Source: Oceanibaculum nanhaiense
GTDB taxonomy: Bacteria; Pseudomonadota; Alphaproteobacteria; Oceanibaculales; Oceanibaculaceae
Direction of reading: 5' to 3'
NCBI RefSeq assembly: GCF_002148795.1
Contig: NZ_MPOB01000011.1
Coordinates: 30,072-94,071, forward strand
Length of the DNA stretch: 64,000 nucleotides
Of this stretch, positions 54,416-64,000 are shown one piece after another; the stretch's first letter is position 1, and every line of letters starts with the position of its first letter. The notes beneath the pieces are model-generated. The model was given only the letters and a program-made list of their open reading frames with translations, searched no databases and was not told where the DNA came from. The translations under genes were made by a program, and so were the position numbers.

Positions 54416-55219
54416 TTAGGCAGATGCCTGAACGGTCTCCACAGCGGCGGCTTCCGTTGTGGCTTCCGTCGTCGGCAGCGTCTCGACGGGCGCTTCCTCG
54501 GAAGCACCGATATCGGCGCCGCTGGCGATCATCTCGGCCTGCAGGCCATCGAGCACGGAGCTGGCAACCAGCTCGCAATACATCTCGATGGCGCGCATCG
54601 CGTCGTCATTGCCGGGGATCGGGAAGGCGATGCCGTCAGGATTACAGTTGCTGTCCAGGATGGCGATGACCGGGATGCCCAGCTTGTTGGCTTCCTGGAT
54701 GGCGATCGCCTCCTTGTTCGTGTCGATCACGAACAGCACGTCCGGCAGGCCGCCCATTTCACGGATGCCGCCAAGGGCGCGGTCCAGCTTCTCACGCTCG
54801 CGGGTGAGGTTCAGCAGCTCTTTCTTGGTCAGGCCGTGCGTATCGCCGGCAAGCTGCTCATCCAGGTCACGCAGGCGCTTGATCGAGTGCGAGATGGTCT
54901 TCCAGTTGGTCAGCATGCCGCCGAGCCAGCGGTGGTTGACGAAATACTGGCCGGACTTCGCGGCGGCTTCGGCGATCTTTTCGGCCGCCTGGCGCTTGGT
55001 GCCGACGAACAGCACGCGGCCGCCCTGGGCAGTCACGTCGCGGATCGCCTGCAGCGCGCGATGCAGCATCGGCACCGTCTGTTCCAGATCGATGATGTGC
55101 ACGCCATTGCGCACGCCGAAGATGTACGGCGCCATCTTCGGGTTCCAGCGGCGGGTGTGATGGCCGAAATGCACGCCGGCTTCGAGCAGCTGGCGCATGG
55201 AGAAAGTTGGCAGAGTCAT
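54416..55219 (-). CDS. rpsB: 30S ribosomal protein S2
   Basis: 267 residues. Opens [20 protein letters not shown], with [12 protein letters not shown] and [15 protein letters not shown] typical of S2. After about residue 235 it has a Glu/Ala/Thr-rich acidic tail, a common alphaproteobacterial addition. It heads the long rpsB-to-lpxB cluster and has a clear promoter candidate about 140 bp upstream, leaving a structured leader. Confidence 0.97.
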   Translation of the reverse strand: MTLPTFSMRQLLEAGVHFGHHTRRWNPKMAPYIFGVRNGVHIIDLEQTVPMLHRALQAIRDVTAQGGRVLFVGTKRQAAEKIAEAAAKSGQYFVNHRWLGGMLTNWKTISHSIKRLRDLDEQLAGDTHGLTKKELLNLTREREKLDRALGGIREMGGLPDVLFVIDTNKEAIAIQEANKLGIPVIAILDSNCNPDGIAFPIPGNDDAMRAIEMYCELVASSVLDGLQAEMIASGADIGASEEAPVETLPTTEATTEAAAVETVQASA

Positions 55220-55358
55220 AGCGTTAAGTGTCCTGTCATTTTCCGGTTAATCCTCCGCGGGCGAACGCCCGGACAAGCAGCAAAGCCCTTGTGCCGGACA
55301 CCGGAGCGACCATGACCTATCGGCCCTGGCCGCGAACCCGCGTGCGAGATTGGCCGGT

Positions 55359-55387
55359 GCTATAGACCCAACAGCCCGATTTGGCAA
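55359..55387 (-). promoter_or_regulatory. candidate sigma70 promoter for rpsB-tsf
   Basis: On the minus strand TTGCCA (55387-55382) and TATAGC (55364-55359) are spaced 17 bp apart, just after the dnaE stop. The predicted leader of about 130 nt contains a small CGGGC/GCCCG hairpin (55258-55271). S2 autoregulation through such a leader is plausible but not shown. Confidence 0.5.
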
Positions 55388-55408
55388 GCAAAAGGGGGCT
55401 GCCTGCGC

Positions 55409-58400
55409 CTAAATATCGCGCACATCGACGATGCCGGGGATGGATTTGATGGCAGCACGCATGCCGGCATTGATCTGATAGCTGCCCGGCAGGACCAGCT
55501 CGACCTCCTGCTCCTCGATATCAAGCACGAAACGTACCCGCCCCCTGCCCTGCCCCTGGCTCTGGAACAGGGTCTTCAGATGCGTCAGCGGCGCCTCGTC
55601 ACGCAGGAACACTTTCAGCCCGGTCACCGCGTTCGCCACGGCGCGGTCCAGCGGTTCGATGGCGTTGGCGAGCAGCCGGTAGCTCTCGCCCTCCGCCCGC
55701 GCATCGGCCGTCACCAGCAACGGCTGGCCGCTCTCGATCAGCTCCCGGCTGGTCGCCAGGATTTCCGAGAACAGCGTCACCTCGAACACGCCGGCGCGGT
55801 CGGTCAGCGTGACGAACGCGAAGCGGTTGCCGGATTTCGACATGCGTTCCTGCTTGCTGACCAGATTGCCGGCCAGCTTCACCCGCTTGGAGCCGCCGCT
55901 GGCGGCCAGCAAGGGCAGCAGGTTGGCGGATTCGACAACCTCGATGCGTTGCAGCGAGGTGCCGTAGGCATCCAGCGGATGCGCCGAGAGATAGAAGCCC
56001 AGCGCATCGAACTCGTATTGCAGCTTCTCCATGATCGGCCAGTCCGGGCGCTCGCGCAGCGGAATGGTCGGGGTCTCGTTGGCGGCACCGGCGAACAGGC
56101 TGACCTGGCTGCTGGTGCGGTCCTGCGCCGCGGCACTGGCATGGCGCAACAGGGTTTCCAGCCCCTCATAAAGTTTGGCGCGATTCTTCTCCAGCCCGTC
56201 AAAGGCACCGGAGGCGACCAGATTTTCCAGCTGCCGCTTGTTCAGGCTGCGCGGGTCGGCGCGCTGCGCGAAATCCCCAAGGCTTTTGAAGGGGCCGGCC
56301 TGCCGCCGTTCCTCCACCACCAGCCCCATCGCCTGCGCGCCGACATTCTTCACCGCCGCCAGGGCGTAGCGGATGGCCCCCTTGTCTTCCGGCTTCGCGC
56401 GCTCGACCGAGAACACCACCTCGGAACGGTTGATGTCCGGCGGCAGCAGGCCGATGTCGAGGCGCTGCAATTCCTGGCGGAACACATTCAGCTTGTCGGT
56501 GTTGCCCATGTCGAAGGTCATCGAGGCGGCGAGGAATTCGACCGGGTAATTCGCCTTCAGATAGGCCGTCTGGTAGGCAACCAGCGCATAGGCCGCCGCA
56601 TGGCTCTTGTTAAAGCCGTAGCCGGCGAATTTCGCCACCTGATCGAAGATGTCCGAAGCCTTGTTGGCCGGCACGCCGCGTTCCACCGCGCCATCGACGA
56701 ACAGCTTGCGCTGGTCGTCCATCTCCTCCTTGATCTTCTTGCCCATGGCGCGGCGCAGCAGGTCGGCACTGCCCAGGCTGTAGCCCGACAGCACCTGGGC
56801 GATCTGCATCACCTGTTCCTGGTAGATCATGATCCCGTAGGTCTCGTTCAGGATCGTTTCCAGGCTGGGATAGAGATAGTCCGGCGCTTCCTTCCCATGC
56901 TTGCGGTTGATGTAGCTGGGGATGTTGTCCATCGGGCCGGGGCGGTACAGCGCCACGACCGCGATGATGTCCTCGAACCGGTCGGGCTGAAGCTTGCGCA
57001 GCACGTCGCGCATGCCCGAACTTTCAAGCTGGAACACGCCGGTCGCATCGCCGCGGCTCAGCATCTTGAATGTCTTCGCATCCTCCAGCGGGATCGTCGC
57101 CAGGTCGATCTCCACGCCGCGCGCGCGGATCAGCCGCTCCGCCATCGCCAGGACGGAGAGCGTCTTCAGCCCAAGGAAGTCGAACTTAACCAGCCCCGCC
57201 GATTCGACATATTTCATGTTGAACTGGGTGACCGGCATGTCGGAGCGCGGATCGCGGTACAGCGGCACCAGCTCGTCCAGCGGCCGGTCGCCGATCACCA
57301 CGCCGGCGGCATGGGTGGAGGCGTGGCGGTACAGCCCTTCCAGCTTCAGCCCCATGGAGATCATCTGGCCGACGGTCTGGTCCTCGTCGCGCTGGCGCTG
57401 CAGTTCCGGCTCGCCGGCAATGGCCTCGGCCAGCGTTACCGGGTTGGCTGGATTGTTCGGCACCAGCTTGCAGATACGGTCCACCTGGCCATAGGGCAAT
57501 TGCAGGACCCGCCCGACATCGCGCAGCACCGCGCGGGCCTGCAGCTTACCGAAGGTGATGATCTGCGCGACCTTGTCGGTGCCGTATTTGCGCTGCACGT
57601 AGCGGATGACCTCGTCACGCCGCTCCTGACAGAAATCGATATCGAAGTCAGGCATGGAGACACGTTCGGGATTCAGGAACCGCTCGAACAGCAGGTTCCA
57701 GCGCAACGGGTCAAGATCGGTGATGGTCAGCGCCCAGGCGACCACCGAACCGGCACCCGAACCGCGGCCCGGCCCGACCGGAATCCCCTCGTCCTTCGCC
57801 CATTGGATGAAGTCGGCGACGATCAGGAAGTAGCCCGGAAAGCCCATCTGGTTGATCACGTTCAGCTCGAAATCGAGCCGTTCGCGATAGGGTTTCGCCG
57901 CCGCCTCGCGGGCCGCCTCGTCCATCTCCGGCGTGAAGACATGCACCGGCAGCCGCCGGTCCAGCCCGGCCATGGCCTGCACGCGCAGTTCGCTGGCCTC
58001 GTCCCGGCCCTCGCCGGTATCGTAGGGCGGCAGGATTGGCGCGATCTTCTCCGGAAAATAGGCGCAGCGGCGGGCGATCTGAACGGTGTTATCGACAGCC
58101 TCCGGCAGATCGGCGAACAGCGCGCGCATCTCGGCGGCTGATTTGAAGCGATGCTCCGGCGTCAGGCGGCGGCGCTTCTCCTCGACGACATAGGTGCCCT
58201 CGGCGATGCACAGCAAGGCATCATGCGCCTCGTACATCGCCTCATTGGCAAAGAAGCAGTCGTTGGTGGCGACCAGCGGCAGATCCTGCGCATAGGCAAG
58301 TTCCAGCAAGGCCCCTTCGATGCGGCGCTCGGCATTCAGTCCATGGCGCATCAGCTCGACATAGAGCCGGCCGGGGAAGAGTTCCGCCAGCCGCTTCATC

Positions 58401-58906
58401 AACGCGGTCGCGGCGTCGCGCTGGCTTTCCAGCAGCAACCGGCCGACCGGCCCCGCCGGGCCGCCGGTGAAACACAGCAGTCCGGCATTGTGGGCCTCCA
58501 GATCGGCGAAGGCGATCTGTGGCAGTTCGCCGGTCGGCGTCTCCAGGAAGGATTTGCTGACCAGCTTCATCAGGTTGCGGTAGCCGGCCTCTTCCTGCAC
58601 CAGCAGCACCAGCTGGTCGGGCGGCGGTGTCGTGTGGCCGTTGCCATTGCCGTTTGGCATACGGGGATCGACCTTCTGCTCACGGCGCAGATTGACCTGG
58701 CAGCCGATGATCGGCTGCACGCCCGCCCCGGTCGCGGCGCCGGCAAACTCCAGCGCGCCGAACATGTTGGCGGTGTCGGTGACGGCCACGGCCGGCATCC
58801 GGTGCTCCTGGCAGAGCCCCACCAGTTCCTTGATTTTCAGCGCGCCTTCCGACAGCGAATAGGCGGAATGGACGCGCAGATGGACGAAATCGGCATGACT
58901 GGACAT
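55409..58906 (-). CDS. dnaE: DNA polymerase III subunit alpha
   Basis: 1165 residues, full length for the replicative DnaE1. The N-terminal PHP domain begins FVHLRVHSAYSLSEGALKI. The palm carries PGRGSGAGSVVAWAL and the catalytic MPDFDIDFCQERRDEVI. Finger region, HhH motifs and the C-terminal OB fold (VKLAGNLVSKQERMSKSGNR) follow. The error-prone DnaE2 type is ruled out by length and domain content. In this clade dnaE usually follows lolC-lolD directly; here a metallopeptidase gene intervenes. Confidence 0.97.
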   Translation of the reverse strand: MSSHADFVHLRVHSAYSLSEGALKIKELVGLCQEHRMPAVAVTDTANMFGALEFAGAATGAGVQPIIGCQVNLRREQKVDPRMPNGNGNGHTTPPPDQLVLLVQEEAGYRNLMKLVSKSFLETPTGELPQIAFADLEAHNAGLLCFTGGPAGPVGRLLLESQRDAATALMKRLAELFPGRLYVELMRHGLNAERRIEGALLELAYAQDLPLVATNDCFFANEAMYEAHDALLCIAEGTYVVEEKRRRLTPEHRFKSAAEMRALFADLPEAVDNTVQIARRCAYFPEKIAPILPPYDTGEGRDEASELRVQAMAGLDRRLPVHVFTPEMDEAAREAAAKPYRERLDFELNVINQMGFPGYFLIVADFIQWAKDEGIPVGPGRGSGAGSVVAWALTITDLDPLRWNLLFERFLNPERVSMPDFDIDFCQERRDEVIRYVQRKYGTDKVAQIITFGKLQARAVLRDVGRVLQLPYGQVDRICKLVPNNPANPVTLAEAIAGEPELQRQRDEDQTVGQMISMGLKLEGLYRHASTHAAGVVIGDRPLDELVPLYRDPRSDMPVTQFNMKYVESAGLVKFDFLGLKTLSVLAMAERLIRARGVEIDLATIPLEDAKTFKMLSRGDATGVFQLESSGMRDVLRKLQPDRFEDIIAVVALYRPGPMDNIPSYINRKHGKEAPDYLYPSLETILNETYGIMIYQEQVMQIAQVLSGYSLGSADLLRRAMGKKIKEEMDDQRKLFVDGAVERGVPANKASDIFDQVAKFAGYGFNKSHAAAYALVAYQTAYLKANYPVEFLAASMTFDMGNTDKLNVFRQELQRLDIGLLPPDINRSEVVFSVERAKPEDKGAIRYALAAVKNVGAQAMGLVVEERRQAGPFKSLGDFAQRADPRSLNKRQLENLVASGAFDGLEKNRAKLYEGLETLLRHASAAAQDRTSSQVSLFAGAANETPTIPLRERPDWPIMEKLQYEFDALGFYLSAHPLDAYGTSLQRIEVVESANLLPLLAASGGSKRVKLAGNLVSKQERMSKSGNRFAFVTLTDRAGVFEVTLFSEILATSRELIESGQPLLVTADARAEGESYRLLANAIEPLDRAVANAVTGLKVFLRDEAPLTHLKTLFQSQGQGRGRVRFVLDIEEQEVELVLPGSYQINAGMRAAIKSIPGIVDVRDI

Positions 58907-59002
58907 GGAGACATGATTCCACGCCAGCGCGCCCCGGTCATCCGGAACAGGATGCGAACATATAGGTTATCCCCAGAAGCCGCATACCAGATATTGCTGT
59001 TT

Positions 59003-60409
59003 TTAGTGCCAACCGATCATCGGCAGTTGTGGCGGCGGCATGATCGCCAGGGGTAGTCGCGCAGCCGGCGGCCTGTACGGAACCAGCGCCAGATTCTGTG
59101 GCTGGTACGGCACCAGCGCCATCTGTTGCGGGCCTTGTGGTGGCGCGACATAAGGGACCATCTGGCCGTTGCCCGGCGCTTGGTACGGCACGAGGGCCAT
59201 TTGCTGTGGCACCTGAGGCGGCGGCTGGTAGAGGACAAGTTGATGTCCTTGTGGCAGGGCAAGTTGGTTACGCAGACCGCCACCATGTCCGAATCGCGTG
59301 CCAAGACCATAGGCCGTTCTAAAGCGATTTTCTGAAGAATTCGGCCCGGCGATGGTCCGATATTCCTCCGCATTGTTGAAAGCTGGAATCGGTGCCGGAC
59401 CGGAGCGTGACCTGCCACGCATGATACGTTTGGCATGCAGTAACTCGTGCGCCAACGTCAGGAACAAAGGCGTAGTCAAGGGTTGTCCGGTCGTAGCGTT
59501 GACGGCAAACGCTCCGGAATCGTCAAGATTGGGATCGATTGCAACGATCGCGGCGGAGCCTTGCGGCACGCCGCCATTCAACGGCGGCAGCGTCCCCCCA
59601 TTTAGGTCCATATTGGCGCGCGCGCCAACAACAGCGCCGATATAGGCATTAACATCGAATCCATTCTGCCTAATAAACGGCACAGGATCGGCGAAAGTTA
59701 GCCCAGGAGAATTACCGCCATGTACGGGGGGCGGCAGAATAGGCGGATTCCCAACCTGGAACCCCCTTGCCCCCGGTTGCGTCTGGCGGTTGAGAGCGAC
59801 CTGCTGCTGCATCAGGGTCAACGCCTGCTGCGTCCGTGGCGTCAACGGCACCAGTCGAACCGTTTGCGGACTGTTCAACAGCTTGCGGATCAGCTTTCGC
59901 CCTTCCGGCGTCTCTAACAGCACCGCAAGGCTGCTTAGCATGCGGGCACGAAAATTCGGTACGGTCTGTCGGACTCCGGTTTGAATCAAACGGCCGTAAT
60001 CCGTCGCGTCAATGATCACCCTCCCCTGACCGCCTACAAGCATTCCCCATAGTTGCTGTGCCTCGCCATTCCCGTCGTTAAGTGCATAGATTTGATCTGT
60101 CGCGCCGGTGGTCGCGATGATCCGCTGATGCTCGGCACGAACCTGGTCCAATAGGTCGAGCAAAATGTCACGGTCCATATGCTGAATGTTTGTTACCAGC
60201 CAGCGATGCAGCGAATCGCGAATCTGGCTCAGCATCTGCAGCCGCTGATAGGTGGGAATTCTTGCGCAGAAGCGATTGTAACGCGTGACCAATCCAACGA
60301 TGGCCGTCAGTGACTGCGACTGGCCATTTAAGGCAGCAAAACCGCCAGGAGCGTTAATCTGGCGTTGGAGGACCCCAGGCCGGCCCGTCCTGCTGAGCAT
60401 GCGCAGCAT
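59003..60409 (-). CDS. M91 (NleD)-like zinc metallopeptidase with Pro-rich repeat tail
   Basis: 468 residues, no signal peptide or membrane helix. A helical N-terminal half (about 30-205) contains TDQIYALNDGN, VIIDATDYGRLI and LETPEGRKLIRKLL. The zincin core has LAHELLHAKRIMRG with HELLH at 321-325, followed by NNAEEYRTIAG (E348/E349) and SSENRFRTAYGLGTRFGH, an arrangement like peptidase family M91. The last 80 residues are a tandem repeat around ALVPYQ (positions 390-448). Base composition is visibly less GC-rich than that of dnaE and lolD. A secreted effector or toxin-like protease is inferred from family; no secretion genes or immunity gene are visible. SD-like GGGAGCAGGA precedes the ATG. 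Confidence 0.72.
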   Translation of the reverse strand: MLRMLSRTGRPGVLQRQINAPGGFAALNGQSQSLTAIVGLVTRYNRFCARIPTYQRLQMLSQIRDSLHRWLVTNIQHMDRDILLDLLDQVRAEHQRIIATTGATDQIYALNDGNGEAQQLWGMLVGGQGRVIIDATDYGRLIQTGVRQTVPNFRARMLSSLAVLLETPEGRKLIRKLLNSPQTVRLVPLTPRTQQALTLMQQQVALNRQTQPGARGFQVGNPPILPPPVHGGNSPGLTFADPVPFIRQNGFDVNAYIGAVVGARANMDLNGGTLPPLNGGVPQGSAAIVAIDPNLDDSGAFAVNATTGQPLTTPLFLTLAHELLHAKRIMRGRSRSGPAPIPAFNNAEEYRTIAGPNSSENRFRTAYGLGTRFGHGGGLRNQLALPQGHQLVLYQPPPQVPQQMALVPYQAPGNGQMVPYVAPPQGPQQMALVPYQPQNLALVPYRPPAARLPLAIMPPPQLPMIGWH

Positions 60410-60475
60410 GATCCTGCTCCCTGACTTTCCGACAGGGTAGCAAGGGCTGTGATTTAATGCACGCTATAAGTGTAT

Positions 60476-61177
60476 CTAGCGGCTGTATTCCACAACCAGC
60501 CCGTCGCGCATTTCCAGAATGCGGTCCATTCGGGCTGCGAGGTCGAGATTGTGGGTGGCGATCAGCGCACCCAGCCTAACCGCCCGGCAGATCCGCGTCA
60601 GATGGGCGAACACGTCCTCGGCGGTGTGCGGGTCGAGATTGCCGGTCGGTTCGTCGGCCAGCAGCAGCTTCGGCACGTTGGCCATGGCGCGCACGATGGC
60701 GACCCGCTGTTGTTCGCCACCGGACAGCCGCGCCGGACGGTGATCCTCGCGCTCGGCCAGCCCGACCATGGCCAGCAGCTCGTGCGCCCTGTCCACCGCC
60801 TCCTTGCGGCTGAGGCCGGCGATAAGCTGCGGCAGCACGACATTCTCCAGCGCGGAGAATTCCGGCAGCAGGTGATGGAACTGATAGACGAAACCGATCG
60901 AGTGGCGGCGCATCTCGGTGCGCGCAGCGTCGCCCATGCGCCCGCAGGAATGGCCGCCGATCAGCACCTCGCCGGAGGTTGGGCGTTCCAGCAGGCCGGC
61001 GATCTGCAGCAGCGTCGATTTGCCGGCGCCGGACGGCCCGACCAGCGCCACCATCTCCCCCGGCTGCACCGTAAGATTGACGCCGCGCAGCACCTCAAGC
61101 GGTCGCCCGGCCTGCTCGAACCGGCGGATTACTCCATTCAGCGCCAGAGCCGGCATATCGGCAGCGGCCTCACTCAT
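60476..61177 (-). CDS. lolD: lipoprotein-releasing ABC transporter ATP-binding protein LolD
   Basis: 233 residues. Walker [10 protein letters not shown], signature LSGGEQQRV, Walker [13 protein letters not shown] and the switch His in ATHNLDLA. The SGA form of Walker A and DEPTGNLD place it in the MacB/LolD group. With LolC it powers release of outer-membrane lipoproteins to LolA. Its start overlaps the lolC stop by 8 bp. Confidence 0.94.
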   Translation of the reverse strand: MSEAAADMPALALNGVIRRFEQAGRPLEVLRGVNLTVQPGEMVALVGPSGAGKSTLLQIAGLLERPTSGEVLIGGHSCGRMGDAARTEMRRHSIGFVYQFHHLLPEFSALENVVLPQLIAGLSRKEAVDRAHELLAMVGLAEREDHRPARLSGGEQQRVAIVRAMANVPKLLLADEPTGNLDPHTAEDVFAHLTRICRAVRLGALIATHNLDLAARMDRILEMRDGLVVEYSR

Positions 61178-62417
61178 AGCGCAGGGCCTCCACCGGGTCC
61201 TGCCGCGCCGCGCGCCAGGCCGGATAGATCGTCGCCAGGAAGGACAGGATCAGCGCCATCAGCACCACGGTGACCACCTCGCCGCTATCCACCTTCGCCG
61301 GCAGGCGCGACAGGAAATAGATCTCCGCCGAGAACAGCTCGGTCCCGGTCAGGAACTCGACGCCCTTCCGGATGCTCTCGATGTTCAGGCAGAACACCAG
61401 CCCCAGCACGAAGCCGGCCAGCGTGCCGACCACGCCGATGGAGGCCCCCGTCATGAAGAAGATGCGCATGATCATGCCCTTGGACGCGCCCATGGTGCGC
61501 AGCACGGCGATGTCCCTGCCCTTGTCCTTCACCAGCATGATCATGCTGGAGATGATGTTGAAGGCGGCCACCAGGATGATCAGCGTCAGGATCAGGAACA
61601 TGACGTTGCGTTCCACCTGGATCGCAGTGAAGAAGCTGGAATTGGCCTGCTGCCAGTCATACAGCCGCTTGCCCGGCCCGATGGCGGTGGAGATCGCCTC
61701 GCGGATGTCGCGCACCGCGTCCGGATCGTCGAGCAATATATCGATGCCGGTCACTGCGTCGCCCAGCCGGAAGAAGGTCTGCGCCGCGTCCATCGGCATA
61801 TAGACGAAACTGTTGTCGTATTCGTACATGCCGACCTCGAACAGGGCGGCGATCTTGTAGGATTTCAATCGCGGGATCGAGCCGAAGGCGGTCGGGTTCG
61901 ATTGCGGGCTGATCAGGGTGATCTGGTTGCCGACCGTCAGATTCATGCGCTGCGCCATGCGCGTGCCGATCATCACCGCGTCATTGCCCTCGAACGCGTC
62001 AAGCGATCCCGCCATGATGGCGTCCGACAGCAGCGCGCGGCGCTGCACATCCTCGCGCCGCATGCCCTTCACCAGCGCGCCGGAGGCCACGCCATTGGCG
62101 GTCGCCATCACCTGCCCCTCGACCTGCGGGAAGGCCATCGCCACGCCCTCGACCAGCCGCACTTGATCGACCATGCCGGCATAGCCGGGCAGCGGCCCCT
62201 GCTGCGCGAAGATCGTCAGATGGCCGTTCACACCGAGGATGCGGCCCAGCAGCTCCGCCCGGAAGCCGTTCATCACCGACATGACGATGATCAGCGTCGC
62301 CACGCCAAGCGCAATGCCCAGCAGCGAGAACCCCGCGATGACCGAGATGAACCCCTCCTGCCGGCGCGCGCGCAGATAGCGGAAGGCGACCATGCGCTCA
62401 AAGGCGGAGAAGATCAT
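61170..62417 (-). CDS. lolC: lipoprotein-releasing ABC transporter permease LolC/E family
   Basis: 415 residues. MacB/FtsX topology: one N-terminal helix after [19 protein letters not shown], a large periplasmic domain (about 45-265), then three C-terminal helices ([20 protein letters not shown] region onward). The DPVEALRYE end is the family C-terminus. Alphaproteobacteria usually carry one such permease (LolF-type) that combines the roles of LolC and LolE; only one is present here. It lies 10 bp after proS. Confidence 0.93.
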   Translation of the reverse strand: MIFSAFERMVAFRYLRARRQEGFISVIAGFSLLGIALGVATLIIVMSVMNGFRAELLGRILGVNGHLTIFAQQGPLPGYAGMVDQVRLVEGVAMAFPQVEGQVMATANGVASGALVKGMRREDVQRRALLSDAIMAGSLDAFEGNDAVMIGTRMAQRMNLTVGNQITLISPQSNPTAFGSIPRLKSYKIAALFEVGMYEYDNSFVYMPMDAAQTFFRLGDAVTGIDILLDDPDAVRDIREAISTAIGPGKRLYDWQQANSSFFTAIQVERNVMFLILTLIILVAAFNIISSMIMLVKDKGRDIAVLRTMGASKGMIMRIFFMTGASIGVVGTLAGFVLGLVFCLNIESIRKGVEFLTGTELFSAEIYFLSRLPAKVDSGEVVTVVLMALILSFLATIYPAWRAARQDPVEALRYE

Positions 62418-62427
62418 ACGGACGGCC

Positions 62428-63741
62428 TCAACCGATCAGCTTCGACAGGGCGGAATCGATGGAGAGTTCCTGCTTCTCGCCGGTGCGGCGATTCTTGATC
62501 TCGACGACGCCGTTCTGGATGCCGCGCGGACCGACAATGAGCTGCCAGGGCAGGCCGATGAGGTCCATGGTGGCGAGCTTCGGGCCCGGCCGGTCGTCGC
62601 GGTCGTCATACAGTACCTCGACGCCGGCGGCGTTCAGCTTGGCATAGAGATCGTCGCACACGCGGGTGCAGTCGGCATCGCCGGCCTTCAGATTGACCAG
62701 CCCGACCTTGAAGGGCGCCACCGATTCCGGCCAGATGATGCCGGCCTCGTCATGGCTGGCCTCGATGATGCCGCCAACCAGACGCGACACGCCAATGCCG
62801 TAGCTGCCCATATGCACCGGGCCGGTCGAGCCGTCGGGCATCTGCACCTCGGCCTTAAGCGGCTCGGAATATTTGCTGGCGAAATAGAAGATGTGGCCGA
62901 CCTCGATGCCGCGCGTCTCGATCAGCTCGGCAGCCGGCACCGGGCAGTCCGCCGGCACATGCTTCTCGTCGGTGGCGGCGTACAGGCTGGTGAACTTGTC
63001 CACCACCGGCTGCAGGTCGCCCTCGAAATCCACCTCAATGCCGGAAATGCCGAGATCCATCCAGCCCTTGTGGCAGAACACCTGGCTCTCGCCGGTTTCC
63101 GCCAGGATGATGAATTCATGGCTCATGTCGCCGCCGATCGGGCCGGTGTCGGCCGCCATCGGGATCGCCTTCAGCCCCAGCCGGTCGAAGGTGCGCAAAT
63201 AGGCCACGAACATCTTGTTGTAGGCGCGCTTGGCGCCCTCGTAATCGACATCGAAGGAATAGGCGTCCTTCATCAGGAACTCGCGCCCGCGCATCACGCC
63301 GAAGCGCGGTCGCACTTCGTCGCGGAACTTCCACTGGATATGGTAGAGCATGCGCGGCAGGTCCTTGTAGGACCGCACCGAGGAGCGGAAGATCTCGGTG
63401 ATCTGCTCCTCGTTGGTCGGGCCGTACAGCATCTCGCGGTCGTGCCGGTCCTTGATGCGCAGCATTTCCTTGCCATAGCCGTCATAGCGCCCGCTCTGGC
63501 GCCACAGATCGGCCGACTGGATGGTCGGCATCAGCATTTCCTGCGCGCCGGCGGCGTCCTGCTCCTCACGCACCACCTGTTCGATCTTCTGCAAGACCCG
63601 GAAGCCCAGCGGCAGCCATGAATAGATGCCGGCGCTGGCCTGGCGCACCATGCCGGCGCGCAGCATCAGCCGGTGCGAGGCGATCTGCGCCTCTGCGGGC
63701 GTCTCTTTCAGGATCGGCAGAAAATAGGCGGAAAGACGCAT
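62428..63741 (-). CDS. proS: proline--tRNA ligase (short form)
   Basis: 437 residues from the ATG at 63741. Class II synthetase: [20 protein letters not shown] opens it, [12 protein letters not shown] and the [20 protein letters not shown] motif 2 region follow, and motif 3 and the anticodon domain complete it. At 437 residues it lacks the INS editing domain of the E. coli type (572 residues), as is normal in alphaproteobacteria, so mischarged Ala-tRNA-Pro must be cleared by a separate factor. It heads proS-lolC-lolD. Confidence 0.97.
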   Translation of the reverse strand: MRLSAYFLPILKETPAEAQIASHRLMLRAGMVRQASAGIYSWLPLGFRVLQKIEQVVREEQDAAGAQEMLMPTIQSADLWRQSGRYDGYGKEMLRIKDRHDREMLYGPTNEEQITEIFRSSVRSYKDLPRMLYHIQWKFRDEVRPRFGVMRGREFLMKDAYSFDVDYEGAKRAYNKMFVAYLRTFDRLGLKAIPMAADTGPIGGDMSHEFIILAETGESQVFCHKGWMDLGISGIEVDFEGDLQPVVDKFTSLYAATDEKHVPADCPVPAAELIETRGIEVGHIFYFASKYSEPLKAEVQMPDGSTGPVHMGSYGIGVSRLVGGIIEASHDEAGIIWPESVAPFKVGLVNLKAGDADCTRVCDDLYAKLNAAGVEVLYDDRDDRPGPKLATMDLIGLPWQLIVGPRGIQNGVVEIKNRRTGEKQELSIDSALSKLIG

Positions 63742-63965
63742 GGAATTCCCCAAGGCTTGAAGACGGTGTCTAGGTGCCCGCCGATTATGGCATGGCGGCG
63801 GCAGACTTTAGGGAAAGCGCGGGGGGATGTCTATGTGGGGCGGTGGGGAAGGATTACGGTTTCGGTAATCGCAAGGGTCTGACATACCCTTTGGCATGAT
63901 TCGGGCGAGGGTAGTTACTGTTTAGTGTCCGTCCGGGGAGTTTGTGAGTCGACAGAGTCGGTTGG

Positions 63966-63992
63966 CGATTCCGGCTTGCGGGGCTGGAATCG
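63966..63992. repeat. inverted repeat at the right edge of the window
   Basis: CGATTCC (63966-63972) and GGAATCG (63986-63992) form a perfect 7-bp inverted repeat with a 13-nt G-rich loop. It lies in the 259-bp tail after proS, where I see no gene. It may belong to a feature beyond the window. Confidence 0.35.
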
Positions 63993-64000
63993 GCTGTGAT

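Noticed and set aside
55580..58141. 853-codon open frame on the plus strand opposite dnaE
   Set aside because: It is antisense to a clear DnaE and its composition is a by-product of third-position GC.

Overview
The window is about 64 kb of high-GC DNA (by eye about two thirds G+C), densely packed with genes. Operon neighbours overlap constantly, with ATGA, GTGA and TAATG junctions, and no stretch without a gene exceeds 300 bases. Gene content and order point to an alphaproteobacterium, most likely in the Rhodospirillales or a sister order. The markers are the argS-SPOR-nagZ-scpA/scpB-tatABC-serS-surE-pcm string, the trpGDC-moaC-moeA-lexA-comEC-gltX-gltA string, and the rpsB-to-lpxB envelope cluster. 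A species cannot be named from the sequence alone. This is core chromosome with a few accessory insertions. No rRNA, tRNA or CRISPR array was recognised.

Layout. 1-13.5 kb (minus strand): a LysM lipoprotein cut by the window edge, protein repair (pcm), surE, serS, the Tat export pore (tatC, tatB, tatA), an FbpC-like ABC ATPase that looks out of place, condensin subunits scpB and scpA, a site-2 protease, nagZ, a SPOR protein, argS and dgt. Divergent erpA follows at 13.7 kb. 14.1-17.2 kb: a lower-GC accessory island with a WYL-only protein, a stand-alone Cas2-like protein, and a minus-strand unit of IS1595-type transposase, VapB45-like antitoxin, VapC45-like PIN toxin and a 55-residue ORF. The island sits between erpA and xthA. 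17.3-28.9 kb: xthA, small proteins, a GFA-family protein, an ExoD-like protein, an M81 peptidase, an unknown 238-residue protein, ilvD, a HAD hydrolase, a polysaccharide deacetylase-like protein, and copA-cueR with a recognisable CueR promoter. 29-40 kb (mainly plus): trpG-trpD-trpC, moaC-moeA, lexA with paired operator-like boxes, comEC (minus), a GST gene broken by one in-frame TAG, gltX and gltA.

40-55 kb (minus): a long envelope and translation cluster read rpsB-tsf-pyrH-frr-uppS-cdsA-dxr-rseP-bamA-ompH-lpxD-fabZ-lpxA-lpxI-lpxB-gloA. It ties ribosome assembly and UMP supply to isoprenoid carrier, phospholipid, outer-membrane protein and lipid A synthesis. 55-63.7 kb (minus): proS-lolC-lolD, then a foreign-looking gene for an M91/NleD-like zinc metallopeptidase with a proline-rich C-terminal repeat, then dnaE. 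The last 260 bases hold no gene I can support.

The most interesting accessory material is (1) the small-protein, toxin-antitoxin and transposase island at 14.1-17.2 kb, including the Cas2-like protein and the apparent four-gene tnp-vapB-vapC-orf55 transcript, and (2) the orphan M91-like metallopeptidase at 59.0-60.4 kb. Regulatory sites worth noting are a CueR promoter that would make copA leaderless, two nearly identical inverted 15-bp LexA-type boxes, and a 10-G tract inside copA.
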